Positions 22,902 to 38,299 of a stretch of DNA of 64,000 nucleotides are shown in pieces. Numbering within the stretch: the first letter of the stretch is position 1; every line of letters begins with the position of its first letter. The notes beneath the pieces were generated by a model. It had not been told where the DNA came from. It worked only from the letters and a program-made list of their open reading frames with translations, and did not search any database. Origin of the DNA: Elysia chlorotica (taxonomy: Eukaryota > Mollusca > Gastropoda > Plakobranchidae). The stretch lies in assembly GCA_003991915.1 (NCBI GenBank), contig RQTK01000760.1, forward strand, positions 1 through 64,000, given 5' to 3'. Position numbers and translations under genes: made by a program.

Positions 22902-24880
22902 TATGGTATTACAAATAGAAATATTAACGTCATTTTGGCATTCAACGGATCACTTGATTATTGCGCTGGTTTCATACAATAGGCTTTTTACGTTGATATT
23001 GTAGTGGGGGCCATTTTGTTCAACAATAGTATTTCGAATCTCAATGCAACTATGTATGTTTATAAATAAACAATTACTAAATGTATCGCACTTTTTGGGG
23101 AGCTTTAAAATCTTTTTTAAATTCAATGTAGTAAAAGCGATAGTTATTTGGTTTTACCTATAATGGCTCCTAGATCTCATTAAAACTCGATAGGACAGTG
23201 GAATAGATGAATATTATAGAATAATTATTTTAATAATTTGTTTTGCCTATGGTGGTTTTTTGTCATGTTCCTACTGGTCTCTACCTAGCAATATATAATA
23301 GCCTAAATATGATTCTATTCATTTTTTTTTTTTGCGCAACACGTTTGGATACAGGACCTTCATACATTTTTGCTTTCATATTATTTATGTCTACTATCAT
23401 GCACGTTTCTTCGGAGGACAATTTCATAGGCAAACAGAAAAAGCAAAGTAATGTAATCCCTACTTGTTGATCTTCTAACAGCCACGACTGAATATATTGA
23501 CGTCAACGAGCTACATGTGTTGTCGGTACTTCCACGATCTGTAAATGTGTACTTGGATTCTTACAGGAGGATCCACTCCAGAAAGTATGTCTAATTTCCA
23601 TTATTCAGTTGGAAGATGACATAACGAGACGTATGGTGATGAGATAACGATCATTTTGGTCATTGGGTATACTAACAATAGATCCAAGGCGAAAACGAAA
23701 ATGAGGGGGAGAGCAAACAGATTTGTCGCAGATTAAAGGAAAATAGACGGCCGGGATTGAGGGGGGGGGGGGGGGGGGAGGGGATGCCTTTATTTAGGTT
23801 TTTCTTTTTGTATTATGTTTAGAGGAGATGAGGACTTGATAAAACAGTACTAGCACATTTTCATGTTTTCGAAGTGTTTGTCACAAAACGCTACAATAAA
23901 AGAATATGGAGTGTAAGACTACACGTTAATGGTATTACAAATAAAAATATTAAAGTCATTTTGACATTCAACGGATCACTTGATTATTGCGCTGGTTTCA
24001 TACAATAGGCTTTTTACGTTGATATTGTAGTGGGGGCCATTTTGTTCAACAATAGTATTTCGAATCTCAATGCAACTATGTATGTTTATAAATTAACAAT
24101 TACTAAATGTATCGCACTTTTGGGGAGATTTAACATCTTTTTAAGTTCAATGTAGTAAAATCGATTGTTATTTGGATTTACCTATAATGGTTCCTAGATC
24201 TCATTAAAACTCGTTTGCCTATGGTGGTTGTTTGTCATTTTCCTACTGGTCTCTACCTAGCAATATATAATTGCTTAAATATGATTTTATTCATTTTTTT
24301 GCGCAACACGTTTGGATACAGGCCCTTCATACATTTTTGCTTTCATGTTATTTATGTCTACTATCATGCACGTTTCTTCGGAGGACAATTTCATAGCCAA
24401 ACAGACAAAGCAAAGTAATGTAATCCCTACTTGTTGATCTTCTAACAGCCACGACTGAATATATTGACGTCAACGAGCTACATGTGTTGTCGGTACTTCC
24501 ACGATCTGTAAATGTGTACTTGGATTCTTACAGGAGGATCCACTCCAGAAAGTATGTCTAATTTCCATTATTCAGTTGGAAGATGACATAACGAGACGTA
24601 TGGTGATGAGATAACGATCATTTTGGTCATTGGGTATACTAACAATAGATCCAAGGCGAAAACGAAAATGAGGGGGAGAGCAAACAGATTTGTCGCAGAT
24701 TAAAGGAAAATAGACGGCCGGGATGGGGGGGAGGGGATGCCTTTATTTAGGTTTTTCTTTTTGTATTATGTTTAGAGGAGATGAGGACTTGATAAAACAG
24801 TACTAGCACATTTTCATGTTTTCGAAGTGTTTGTCACAAAACGCTACAATAAAAGAATATGGAGTGTAAGACTACACGTT
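22902..24880. repeat. Tandem duplication of about 1 kb (22902-23927 and 23929-24880)
   Basis: Two adjacent copies run from ATGGTATTACAAATARAAAT to GTGTAAGACTACACGTT. Copy 2 lacks about 60 bases present in copy 1 near 23190-23245 and has a much shorter G run than the one at 23760-23778. Identity is otherwise very high, so the event is recent. No coding sequence or transposon ends recognised. Confidence 0.95.
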
Positions 24881-25045
24881 TTTTATAATAGTCCTCTGCC
24901 ATGTTAGACATATGTGATTAGCTGATATGCCTTTGATTTTGCTTTTCAGTCTTTGTTTCTGCCCAGGCTACGGCTAAGACTTATGGGTCAATGCGGTGCA
25001 GTCCTAGAAATCCCCAGATGCATGGGTAACAATTCTAATTTGAAA

Positions 25046-25258
25046 CTAAGATGAGTACCGTGGAACACCCGATGGTCGTGTTTTACGCAGGCTGAACATG
25101 GCGGTGTAGACAACAGACCAGATCACGTCATACAAGGCCGGCCATCCATCACTGACGCAGGACCTGGGCGTAGCCTGTCTTACGTCCTGAGAGAGATGTT
25201 CCCACAGTGGGACCCCCTCCAGATCAATTTGAACAGGTGAACCACAAACAGCTATCAA
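25046..25258 (-). CDS. Unrecognised open reading frame, possible exon
   Basis: A minus-strand frame of balanced base composition includes DLEGVPLWEHLSQDVRQA and SDGWPALYDVIWSVVYTAMF. It looks more protein-like than its neighbours and has a hydrophobic segment, but I cannot assign a family and no clear splice sites bound it. It could be a fragment of an unknown gene or mobile element. Confidence 0.2.
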   Translation of the reverse strand: MIAVCGSPVQIDLEGVPLWEHLSQDVRQATPRSCVSDGWPALYDVIWSVVYTAMFSLRKTRPSGVPRYSS

Positions 25259-25342
25259 GCTCGACTCACAAGTATTGACAGCAGATATGCGTTGTAACTG
25301 TTCGCGGTAAGATCCCCTAGGGGAACCGAGGAGGCGCTAAAC

Positions 25343-25616
<274 letters not shown>

Positions 25617-25639
25617 AGCGGAGATATAGAGAAATTGCA

Positions 25640-26310
25640 AAACCGCAATTTGCTACGTAAAAAGCTTATAGATTCATTTACTTCTACACAGCAGCGTATT
25701 CTATGCTTACCAGTTGCATTAATTTCACTAAAATTAACTTGCCATCAAGGAAATTTTACAATGAATTTTTTGCAATATTTATTTTTAATTACCATGATTT
25801 TGTCCACACAAAAAAACAACAACAGCCATCAAGGTGTAAAGTGCATTTTCCAAGATATTGTTAGGCAATGGGCAATTTAAATTAATGAGTCAATTAGCAG
25901 TCCTTCCAACGCAATAAAGATGGCAGTTATAGAGAGAGACGGCTTCTCAGAGGTTGTCACAATTTGCAATGTTTATTAAAAAAGACCAGGCAATCCAAAA
26001 CGTACATCATGCTACATGTTCCAGATAAATCTCATTGAATAAAAACTTTTTTTCTGAAATAAAAAACAAAGGACACAAAACAACATACAAAGCACACAAA
26101 AAGAATCAATGCAACGTCCAAAAGCTGAGAGTGGGATTCTGCAAAAGAGCTTTTCATTTCAAATTTACTTTAAAATAGAACGCACCTCTAACACTCTTTG
26201 TTTCTTTTCTTGTAGATTCCCAAAGAGATCATAAATTTTTTAAAACGAACACCAACAGAATCAGTAGAGAAAAAGGCAGCTTATTAATCGTGGGACAGGT
26301 GGAGTTGAGT
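25640..26310. other. Unassigned AT-rich sequence
   Basis: No recognised gene or repeat. Confidence 0.35.
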
Positions 26311-26317
26311 TAAATTC

Positions 26318-26515
26318 ATTTAACGTCCAACATCAGCACTGTATATTCTATATTGTGGACAGGCCCCAAGAATGACGTCTGACAATTTTATGTTATCTTT
26401 TATGACCCCTGTCTCAGCCGGTCACATTTTACTGACACCGACCCAACCAGTAGGGGGCGACCTTTTGCGTTGCAAGCCGATATTCTACCCCAGGGCCACA
26501 GCGCCCTCAATATGA
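26318..26515 (-). mobile_element. tRNA-derived SINE, main family, internally shortened
   Basis: Reverse complement starts GAGGGCGCTGTGGCCCTGGG, has TCGGCTTGCAACGCAAAAGG, then GCCCCCTACTGGTTGGGTCG, TCAGTAAAATGTGACCGGCT, GAGACAGGGGTC and ends ACGTTAAATGAA. The middle 'CCGCACTGTCTCGTGTG' part is missing. Confidence 0.75.
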
Positions 26516-26704
26516 AGCCTCGCTCTTTACCGACAATTTATCTCTATCCCATCAGAAAATCATTAAGTGTCCGATTACCCCTAGCAGTATATGTCACTTT
26601 ATAAAATAAATAATAACTTGATCATATTATAATTTTTGACGAGAAAAATACCCCGGACCACCAACACCTTGATAATAATAACGACGATGACGACGACGAC
26701 GGCG

Positions 26705-26735
<31 letters not shown>

Positions 26736-27617
26736 NNNNNNNNNNNNNNNNNNNNNNNNNNNNNNNNNNNNNNNNNNNNNNNNNNNNNNNNNNNNNNNNN
26801 NNNNNNNNNNNNNNNNNNNNNNNNNNNNNNNNNNNNNNNNNNNNNNNNNNNNNNNNNNNNNNNNNNNNNNNNNNNNNNNNNNNNNNNNNNNNNNNNNNNN
26901 NNNNNNNNNNNNNNNNNNNNNNNNNNNNNNNNNNNNNNNNNNNNNNNNNNNNNNNNNNNNNNNNNNNNNNNNNNNNNNNNNNNNNNNNNNNNNNNNNNNN
27001 NNNNNNNNNNNNNNNNNNNNNNNNNNNNNNNNNNNNNNNNNNNNNNNNNNNNNNNNNNNNNNNNNNNNNNNNNNNNNNNNNNNNNNNNNNNNNNNNNNNN
27101 NNNNNNNNNNNNNNNNNNNNNNNNNNNNNNNNNNNNNNNNNNNNNNNNNNNNNNNNNNNNNNNNNNNNNNNNNNNNNNNNNNNNNNNNNNNNNNNNNNNN
27201 NNNNNNNNNNNNNNNNNNNNNNNNNNNNNNNNNNNNNNNNNNNNNNNNNNNNNNNNNNNNNNNNNNNNNNNNNNNNNNNNNNNNNNNNNNNNNNNNNNNN
27301 NNNNNNNNNNNNNNNNNNNNNNNNNNNNNNNNNNNNNNNNNNNNNNNNNNNNNNNNNNNNNNNNNNNNNNNNNNNNNNNNNNNNNNNNNNNNNNNNNNNN
27401 NNNNNNNNNNNNNNNNNNNNNNNNNNNNNNNNNNNNNNNNNNNNNNNNNNNNNNNNNNNNNNNNNNNNNNNNNNNNNNNNNNNNNNNNNNNNNNNNNNNN
27501 NNNNNNNNNNNNNNNNNNNNNNNNNNNNNNNNNNNNNNNNNNNNNNNNNNNNNNNNNNNNNNNNNNNNNNNNNNNNNNNNNNNNNNNNNNNNNNNNNNNN
27601 NNNNNNNNNNNNNNNNN
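26736..27617. other. Assembly gap (882 N)
   Basis: Run of N between an ACA-rich tract and a TAC microsatellite. The true length is unknown; the gap probably reflects unresolved trinucleotide repeat. Confidence 0.99.
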
Positions 27618-27688
<71 letters not shown>

Positions 27689-27692
27689 TTAT

Positions 27693-27739
<47 letters not shown>

Positions 27740-27743
27740 TTAG

Positions 27744-27802
<59 letters not shown>

Positions 27803-27803
27803 A
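27618..27803. repeat. (TAC)n microsatellite at the gap edge
   Basis: About 60 TAC units with a few substitutions. Confidence 0.98.
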
Positions 27804-27841
27804 TAGTAGTAATTGTGGTGGTGGTAGTTGTCGCAGTTTAA

Positions 27842-28402
27842 TGCCTCCTAGGTTGTCGAGTAAGATCCTTTACGGCGACAAGACCCCAGAGCTGGATGGA
27901 GGGGACTTAGTCAATCCAATAAATAGGGAAAAAAACAATGCTGAGATGCCCTTCAAACTTGTGTGGTAGTAAAATTAACCTTTTAAATCTCCGCCTTAGT
28001 ATTTCAAGCTAACGAAAAAAAACGCTTATTCCATTGTTTCGGTAAGAATAATTCATTCTTTTCGTTTTATCGTAATGATATAATTAGAACAGGAAACACC
28101 AATTTTTACATTTAACACACGATAAAACTAATACAATAAATAGGAGAAGAATTGAATGCTTGTGTTGCAATCTTTTCCTGGTGACTTTGATCTGATATCC
28201 ACAATCTCTTCTTTGGGGTCTCAAAAAAAGATAATATACGGCGACGGGACCCCAGTGGCGAACCAAGAACTTAGTGATAATTGACTGACACCAACCAAAT
28301 CATATAAATAAAAAATGCGGCGGATAAAGCGGTGCTTGAACCCGCCTCGTCCCTCCTCCGATTAGCAAGCGTGCGCTCTATCTTTGAAGCACCGCGCCCA
28401 CC
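27842..28402 (-). mobile_element. Two adjacent tRNA-derived SINE copies, second head type
   Basis: Reverse complement of 28190-28402 begins GGGCGCGGTGCTTCAAAGAT (A box) and has CGGGTTCAAGCACCGC (B box), then ATTTATATGATTTGGTTGG and GGGGTCCCGTCGCCGTATAT. Part of the same body (GGGGTCTTGTCGCCGTAAAG on the minus strand) occurs at 27842-27900. Same family as 13085-13260. Confidence 0.65.
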
Positions 28403-28409
28403 TGACCAT

Positions 28410-29160
28410 GGGCTGGTCCGGAACGAACCTGGTTATCCCAAGTCTTTACACTGTCTATAATTTATGAAACTTTTTTAAAAACTCATCCAGTGAAACTTGA
28501 AACATTTTAAGGTCACGACTTGCACTAAACGTTATTATAATTCATTGGAAAGAACAAACACGATCCAGTGTAGTTTATTTTAATCAGTTTTGGATAATAC
28601 ATGTAATTATTGTTTTCACCACAAATTACACAGCAAAATTTCTTTACATCAGATCCGAACTTTCACATACTTTATGAGCAAGGAAGAAAATATGAGCATC
28701 CGTCGCTTAAGAAGTCGATCATAAATTTGTCTAATTTATTTCCGACAGCGACAAGCTAGTCATGGAGGTACCGCAGGCTGACTTTCATCTCATTGAAATT
28801 TACATAAAATACACCGGGAGACAAAGAAGTCTGGACGTTTTTGAATTTTTAAAAAGCAGTTTTCATTAAGACGATCAATAATCAAAATTTAAAAAAAGGC
28901 GCAGGAAGGACAGCCATAATATTTTATTCTCAAGCTGGTGATTTTTTTTAATGAGTCGGCAAAGCCTTTAGTGATGCCCCCTCACTCATTAGAATGCGGA
29001 GATTGATACTTGGATCAAACCAAGACATTGTAAAATATTTTTGTTGCTAAAGTTTTATTGATTTCAACGATTGAACTGCCTTGGCTTTTAAAAACATTTT
29101 TAGCATTACTTATTCTGTGCCACTCAATCACGTTAAGGGATTTAAGGAAGTAAAAAAAAA
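28410..29160. other. Unassigned AT-rich sequence
   Basis: Nothing recognised. Confidence 0.35.
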
Positions 29161-29168
29161 GAAGAAAA

Positions 29169-29303
<135 letters not shown>

Positions 29304-30143
29304 TGATGACGATAGAATAGGAGGAACGCTTGGAATGTTAATGTAACTTGACTGAGAGTCTTTGATACCGTCTTTTTCCATAATTCACAGCTTAACTGTA
29401 AATCTGCCACTCAAACATTTCATTCTGTTCTTTGAAGAGAGGAGTTTACCCATCTCTTTCTCTCTGGCCTCCTTTGTCCTATTTTTCAGGCACCTGGAGA
29501 CACAGTTTTTCATCCTCTTGTACTGTCCACGCGTTACACTTTACCCAATTTCATCTTTTGGCTTTAAATTTGTTCGTATAAATTTCTTGTCCCGAGTCAA
29601 GGTTGTAGCTCGATTAAAATGGAACAAAATTAAATATCTCATAAATCAACCGCTCCACTCTTTTCACGTGAAACAAAGCCACCTTTAGGGATTAAACTTG
29701 AATTCGTCATTTAAACCATACTCTCAGCTAATAGTAATACTGTTTTGATTTCAGATCTTCGTTTCAGTTTGTATTACAGTGTATTAATCGGGTTATGTTT
29801 CACAAAAACGCATGCTTTCCTCCTCTCTTTGTTCTCTTTATTATGTCTGATTTGTAAAACGTCTTTTCATATGTTTGCCATCCAACACAAAATGAACAGT
29901 TATGACTATATAAAGTAATAAACCATAAATTAAAAAATGTAGTATATAAAATTTGGTTTATTTCTACTACCACCAATACGTTTAAAACATTCAATACTGC
30001 TTTAGCCATTACTATTATAACTCACAGTTTTTGTCAATTCCACCACTACAACCACCACCTTCACCAAGTAGCAAATACTATCACTGCTGTTACATTTACT
30101 AATGCAACAATAACAACAAGGACAAACAATAACAACAACAACT
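29304..30143. other. Unassigned sequence
   Basis: Short ORFs only, no domain recognised. Confidence 0.35.
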
Positions 30144-30303
<160 letters not shown>

Positions 30304-31278
30304 CTACTATCTTCTTGGCAACATCTTGTGATGGTGATTCAAGAAGAATGGAAGTCTATCGTCGAAACAGATGGTCCTCAGAAACACCACTACTACTACT
30401 ACTACTACTACACTATAACTACTTCTACTTCTACTACAATTTCACCTTTTAATTCAGCGATTTAATTCACCTCTTCACTTTGAAGTTGGACCTCTTCAAG
30501 TTCTATTAAAATATAAAAGCTCCATATTCGTATAACATGATTATATTAACTGCTCATAACAAATTAGATCGGTGTTGTTTTTGTTTTCGTAGAGATCACG
30601 TCGATGAAATCTGTTGCACTTAGATCTGTTGTTGTACCCAAAACAATAAATAATAAATAATTTCTGTTTCAAGACTATGAAAACAAAACTTGCAAAAGCA
30701 ACACATAAGTATGTCACAGAGGTTCGGGGGATTTGCCACCGCCCTTAATGCTGACGCAAAATGCAGACCTTTGGAATAATAAACTTTTCTTAATTTGACC
30801 TTGTCCGCCTTCCGCTACATTCAATTTAAATTAATGCTGACAATTCATTATCATGAGATAACAACAAAAAAACGACAAAAAAGCAAAACAAAAAACGTCA
30901 TTGCATCTCAGAACGAATATGATAATTTCAAATTATTAAAGCAGGGCCAGAGGCATCATAGTAATAGTAGTAGATGTTTTATACAATAATATTATTAATA
31001 ATAATAATGATAATATTTAAATAGACTGTTTCTCCGCTTTTGTTTTTAGTATTGACAAAGCCATTAATAAAGGCGAAACGTTTTCATGTATTTTCTCTAT
31101 AATTTCTAGTTGTGTTTGATTTATTGTGTCCCTCAGTTGCTAAGTTGTGCGTATTCTTCTATTTATTATCATATTATTCCTATTTCTTGCGCACGTGAAT
31201 CTACTGTTAGGTCCTTAGCAACTGAGTAGATGTACTCAGAAGTGTTGTGCTTTTGTTTCCTTTTTGGATACATTTATA

Positions 31279-33390
<2,112 letters not shown>

Positions 33391-33413
33391 CGTGTGTGTG
33401 TGTGTGTGTGTGT
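33391..33413. repeat. Short (GT)n tract
   Basis: About 11 units. Confidence 0.9.
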
Positions 33414-33795
33414 TTGCCTGATGGGAGGGGGCGGAGGAGAGGAAAGTAGTGGTCGAAAGTCTACCCCTCTCCCCCATTTTCCTCAAATTCCTCAACTGAT
33501 TCTCTTACTACTGTTGGGAACAAGTACTATTTCTATGAACATCCATTGTGATTCGCTCTATTGACAAATCTCGGGATGCTGTGGTATTTGATCAATATTG
33601 AAATCCATTAACCTAACCCTGACCATCACCTCGAAAGTTCAAGGGAGTTTACACTGCTGGTCATTCCTCAGGGTCGCTTATTTTCTGCAAAGCTGTGCAG
33701 TGCAATGTGCATTGTGCAACCCCCTCAGTGGACACAGGGGAAACAACTGTCAGGAACACTTGACATTTTGATCCAAAGATGGTGGCTATTCAAGG

Positions 33796-33842
33796 CAGAG
33801 AAGCGGGGAGAGACAGAGAGAGAGAGGGAGAGGGAGAGAGAC

Positions 33843-33892
<50 letters not shown>

Positions 33893-34154
33893 GGACAGAT
33901 AGAGGAAAACAAAACAGAAAGATCGAGAGATAGGAGCGTGAGATATGTAGTAAATAGAGGAAATAGAGGTTTTAACATTGTGGGTGAGCCTGAATTGAGA
34001 AAAAATCAAAGCACCATTTCGATGCAACGTAGGAAACAAGCCATTGAAATCCATGATTTGTGTAGTACAATTACATACTTGTGGACCATTCCTTATTCTT
34101 ATACAATGTTCTTGTACAAAATGAACCCCTGAAATCATATTAAGAGATGAGAGA

Positions 34155-34198
<44 letters not shown>

Positions 34199-34227
34199 GA
34201 GGCAGAGAGAGAGAGACAGAGAGAGAC

Positions 34228-34281
<54 letters not shown>

Positions 34282-34550
34282 GGGCAGACAGAGGGAAAAA
34301 AACAGAAAGATCGAGAGATAGGAGCGTGAGATATGTAGTAAATAGAGGAAATAATAGGTTTTAAGATTGTGGGTGAGCCTGAATTGGGAAAAAATCAAAG
34401 TACCATTTCGATGCAACGTAGGAAACAAGCCCTTGAAATCCATGATTGGTGTAGTACAATTACATACTTGTGGACCATTCCTTATTCTTATACAATGTTC
34501 TTGTACAAAATGAACCCCTGAAATCATATTAAGAGATGAGAGAGAGAGAG
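33796..34550. repeat. Tandem duplication (units about 33796-34145 and 34146-34550) led by (GA)n(CAGA)n
   Basis: Each unit starts with GA and CAGA simple sequence and continues with about 245 bases from ACAGAAAGATCGAGAGATAG to AACCCCTGAAATCATATTAA. The second copy is followed by yet another GA-rich tract, as if the array had begun a third unit. Confidence 0.93.
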
Positions 34551-35032
34551 ACAGAAACAGATAATGAGGGAGAGAACATCATTATTATAGACGGAGAGAG
34601 ACATAGACAGAGAGAGAAACAGATAGAGACATAGGGAAGGGTTGAAGGGGGAGTGTTGCTAAGGGAAGCCATTGTACAACACTAAACAAACAGAGTAGTG
34701 AGCCAAGGTCAGGTTGACACTGAACTTCACCTTGAACGGATCCCCTGGCCCGGGCGTCAGACTGCATGTGACCAGGGAACCTTGCGGACGCATGTGATGC
34801 TCAGGGCTGCACTTAGCTCTCAGTCCGGTTCAAGCAAACAAAGCCCAGGTCCGTGGAGACTCCACGAGCCCAGCCTAGCCAGAAACAAGCGCGGTCAATC
34901 TCAAACCTCGTAGAAATTGTTTCTTAAGATAGACCTAACGTTTTCTGACACCTGTAATTATTTGCGAGAAATCTTGTCAGGGATCCTCGATATATATAAA
35001 TAGATGCTAAGCAGGGAGAGTAATACATGTAT

Positions 35033-35115
35033 AGATCGTAAGATAGTTCTGTCGATAGTGCTTTTGACAAAGAAACAAAATGTCCAGGATTCGAACCCTA
35101 GTTGGTACCTGCTCC
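35033..35115 (+). mobile_element. tRNA-like SINE head
   Basis: AGATAGTTCTGTCGATAGTG resembles an A box and GGATTCGAACCC is a good B box; then AGTTGGTACC and poly(C). Body absent. Confidence 0.45.
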
Positions 35116-35221
35116 CCCCCCCCTACCCTTCCCATTTCCGTACAGTATTTCTCTTTTCTGTACCGGTATTTGATGAGATATGGAAGAGGTGGAAGATGTA
35201 AGAGCCAAAAAGAGTCAAAGA

Positions 35222-35345
35222 GTGTATTTTTACGGCACGTCATCACAGTAACGGCTGTATCGTGCCCATGACAGTAACGGCTGTATCGTGCCCATGATGT
35301 CCTAAGACAGTTAATACATTATACTGTAGCAACGGCGACACACAC
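35222..35345 (+). repeat. Interspersed repeat, 'TTTTTACGGCA' family, partial copy with internal tandem
   Basis: Starts GTATTTTTACGGCACGTCAT. The module ACAGTAACGGCTGTATCGTG plus CCCATG occurs twice in a row (about 29 bases each), followed by ATGTCCTAAGACAGTTAATA. Internal duplication within a dispersed repeat. Confidence 0.7.
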
Positions 35346-35701
35346 CCGCACACACTCACAGACGGGCAGACCGGCAAACAGAGGTGGCGCGTGAAATGAG
35401 AGAGATAGAGAGGAATTATCCAGTAAAACGAGTAAAAAAAATCAAGAATTTTTTTTGTTATATCCCTTGGTATAAAAATAATAAGGCGAATATGTTGGAT
35501 AGCTCAGTTATTGAAATATTGAACTAGAAAGAGGATGGGGTGAGATTGGGGATTAAATCAACAGTGCTAATGGATAAATGTAATGGTCAGGAAAAATACG
35601 GTAATGTACACGTAGGTGCGTGCGTGATTTACTTTTAAAAAAGGTATACATGTTTATATAGATTAATAGATAGGGCGGTAGGTAGATACATAGATATAGG
35701 T

Positions 35702-35879
<178 letters not shown>

Positions 35880-35884
35880 TTATA

Positions 35885-36373
35885 GGTAGGTAGTTATGTA
35901 GGAAGGTAGCTAGGTAGGTAGGTACGTACGTGCGTGCGTGCGTGCACAGAGTCTTTACAACCTTGTACTGTAACTATGATACTTTAATGAGGAAGTTCAG
36001 AAAGTCGAAAATACTCTAAGGTTGAAGATGAGGAAAACTGCGAAACGCAAAAGTAAAGCGGAAGCTTTGAGAAGACATTGGAATAATTAGGAAACAAAAA
36101 GTAGGATCAAAAGCTATAGGTAGGTAGGTAGGTAGGTAGGTAGGTAGGTAGGTATGTAGGAAGGTAGCTAGGTAGGTAGGTACGTACGTGCGTGCGTGCG
36201 TGCACAGAGTCTTTACAACCTTGTACTGTAACTATGATACTTTAATGAGGAAGTTCAGAAAGTCGAAAATACTCTAAGGTTGAAGATGAGGAAAACTGCG
36301 AAACGCAAAAGTAAAGCGGAAGCTTTGAGAAGATATTGGAATAATTAGGAAACAAAAAGTAGGATCAAAAGCT
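35885..36373. repeat. Tandem duplication of about 232 bp (35885-36115 and 36142-36373)
   Basis: Both copies start in GGTA repeats, pass through GTACGTACGTGCGTGCGTGC and end AAAGTAGGATCAAAAGCT. They are joined by a (GGTA)n array at 36117-36152. Copies differ at only a few positions. Confidence 0.95.
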
Positions 36374-36419
36374 CTCTGTGTCCCAGGGGGTAGGTAGATA
36401 ATTATAGAATACATGTGGC

Positions 36420-36740
36420 TTAATTCAAGTGCGGTTTTATGCATTGACCCGGAGCGAGACTGGCCAAGCTAGACCAAGCTTTCTGCGTAGCTGGGGTGAC
36501 AGGCGAACAGTGTAAACCAGGTCAGTAAGAGCAAGATTGGGCTGGGTCCAATCAGGTGGGCGCCTGGGCAGCTTGTCCCAGCCGTGTACAGTTGATGGGG
36601 CACCTTGACCAATCAGATCAGCAGGGAATAAAGCCCTTGCTAGAACAACACTAAGAATACGACTATCACAAATTAAACCTACGTTAATCCCTAATTCATC
36701 TCCAGCTGAAGGAGGGGCATACACGCTCAATGCAGCATGG
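36420..36740. other. G/C-rich block of unknown origin
   Basis: Higher GC than its neighbours, with CCAATCAG words on the plus strand and a minus-strand open frame without recognisable domain. Could be a repeat fragment. Confidence 0.3.
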
Positions 36741-37299
36741 ACAAAATCTCATTTTATGGCCACTTTTTTTTCTTGCACTCCAACCTGCAGATCTAACAAA
36801 AAATGCCCTGCCCGACTCTGCGTTTTTATCGCTGGCCTGACATGCCAAAGGAAGAGATTATATTTGGTACAACCCACTACTGTCTGGTTTGCCTTCTTCC
36901 TTCTTCATCGATTATTGCAGAATAAAATAGGGATAAGTTTTCAACATCAAACTGGATTTTCACATAGCAATTTGTTCGTCTAAAAAAACCCAAAAAAACA
37001 ACAACAAAAACAACAAAGAAACAACGACAAAACAATTTTAAACAAACGCCAAAGGAGGACGAAATACACTACTAAACAACAAGTAGAAATATAATCTAAG
37101 CGCCCCTTCCACTCCATATTCACTACTTTTGGATTGTAGAGAAAAGTGTGATATACCGAAAGGCGAAAAAAGTGAATCGACTGCTCATTATGAGACCTTT
37201 GAATTGAATGACCAGCAACAAACCTCAATCGCAGCAAAAGTAGAGCAACAATGTGACGACACTCCACCTAAACGATCCCCCCTCTCCCCCGACCCCCAG

Positions 37300-37548
37300 T
37301 TCCCCAACGGTCCAGGGGTAGAACATCGGCTTCCGACGCAAAAGATCCCGAGTTCGAATCCTGGCTGTTGCGTTCCCTACTGGTTGGGTCGGTGTCAGTA
37401 TAATGTGACCGGCTGAGACACGAGTCATGGTATCCCCGCCCTGTCTCGTGTGTGGCAGCACATAAAATTGTCAGACGTCCGTCTTGGGGTCCGTCCATAA
37501 TATAGCCTATATAGTGCTGCTTCTGGACGTTAAACCAACCCAACCAAC
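37300..37548 (+). mobile_element. tRNA-derived SINE, main family, best preserved copy
   Basis: A box GTCCAGGGGTAGAAC, B box GAGTTCGAATCCTGG, then CCCTACTGGTTGGGTCGGTG, TCAGTATAATGTGACCGGCT, GAGACACGAGTC, CCCTGTCTCGTGTGTGGCAG, TCAGACGTCCGTCTTGGGGT and GGACGTTAAACCAACCC. All parts are in order, so it serves as a local reference for the family. Confidence 0.9.
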
Positions 37549-38019
37549 CATCCCCAACCACTTGTCATCTCACAAAACCATTGCTTTTGTTCTGGAAATA
37601 CAGGTACTCACAAAATGCACCAGATGGTGATTCTACCTTGTCTGACGGGAACCAGGATGTAAACAACTGTGCTTAATTGTTCATTTGTATCGATCACTCG
37701 AACTCTTACTGCAGTTTTGTTTTCTATGGCGATGCTGCGTTTTATTTAGCTAGCCCCAGTATGAATCTGCTCTATCCTTGTGCACTATGGCTGAGGGTAT
37801 ACAGCCTCCCACTATTGATAATGACAAAAATTAGAGACTTATTTTTAATTGTTTACAAGAGCCAAGGCTTTTATTGGGAATTCGGTAAGTGTTTTCACTT
37901 CTATTGGCTCAGCTCTTTGTGGTGAGGGCTCGCTCGTTGAGCTGAAGGCCGGTGTGTGCGTTGTTTTTTGGTTTGTTGTTGGTGCTTCTAAGATAGCCGT
38001 TGCAGAACCTGGAAACAAG

Positions 38020-38290
38020 GGGTCGAACTGGCGTAAGTGATAGAGCGTTGGTCTCCCAAACGGGAGTTTCTTGGTTCGATATCCACGATCAGACAAAATT
38101 TGCTTGTTCAATTACGACCGTCAGTGGTTGAGTCGATGTCGGTATAATGTGATCGGCTGAGACAAGAGTCCTGGGTCCCTGCACTGTCTCTGTGTGGCAG
38201 CACATAAAATTGACGGCGTTAGTCTTGGGATCCTACACGATATAAGAGTCCTTGCTGCTGACGTCGGGCGTTAAGAAAGCAACTAACTCA
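38020..38290 (+). mobile_element. tRNA-derived SINE, main family
   Basis: Head GGCGTAAGTGATAGAGCG and TGGTTCGATATCC; a CGACCGTCAGTGGTTGAGTC body start; then GGTATAATGTGATCGGCTGA, GCACTGTCTCTGTGTGGCAG, TTAGTCTTGGGATCC and GTCGGGCGTTAAGAAAG. The head is unlike that of the 37300 copy (the body is shared). Confidence 0.88.
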
Positions 38291-38299
38291 ACTCAGATG

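Noticed and set aside
28320-28402. Genuine tRNA gene on the minus strand
   Set aside because: A and B boxes are present, but the 3' half does not close an acceptor stem and the sequence continues into a SINE body seen elsewhere.
34698-34913. G/C-rich ORF of 71 codons
   Set aside because: No domain, no splice context, flanked by repeats; not supported as a gene.
36420-36740. Solo LTR of a retroelement (CCAAT and TATA-like words, raised GC)
   Set aside because: No paired copy, no recognisable ends and no target duplication; too weak to name.
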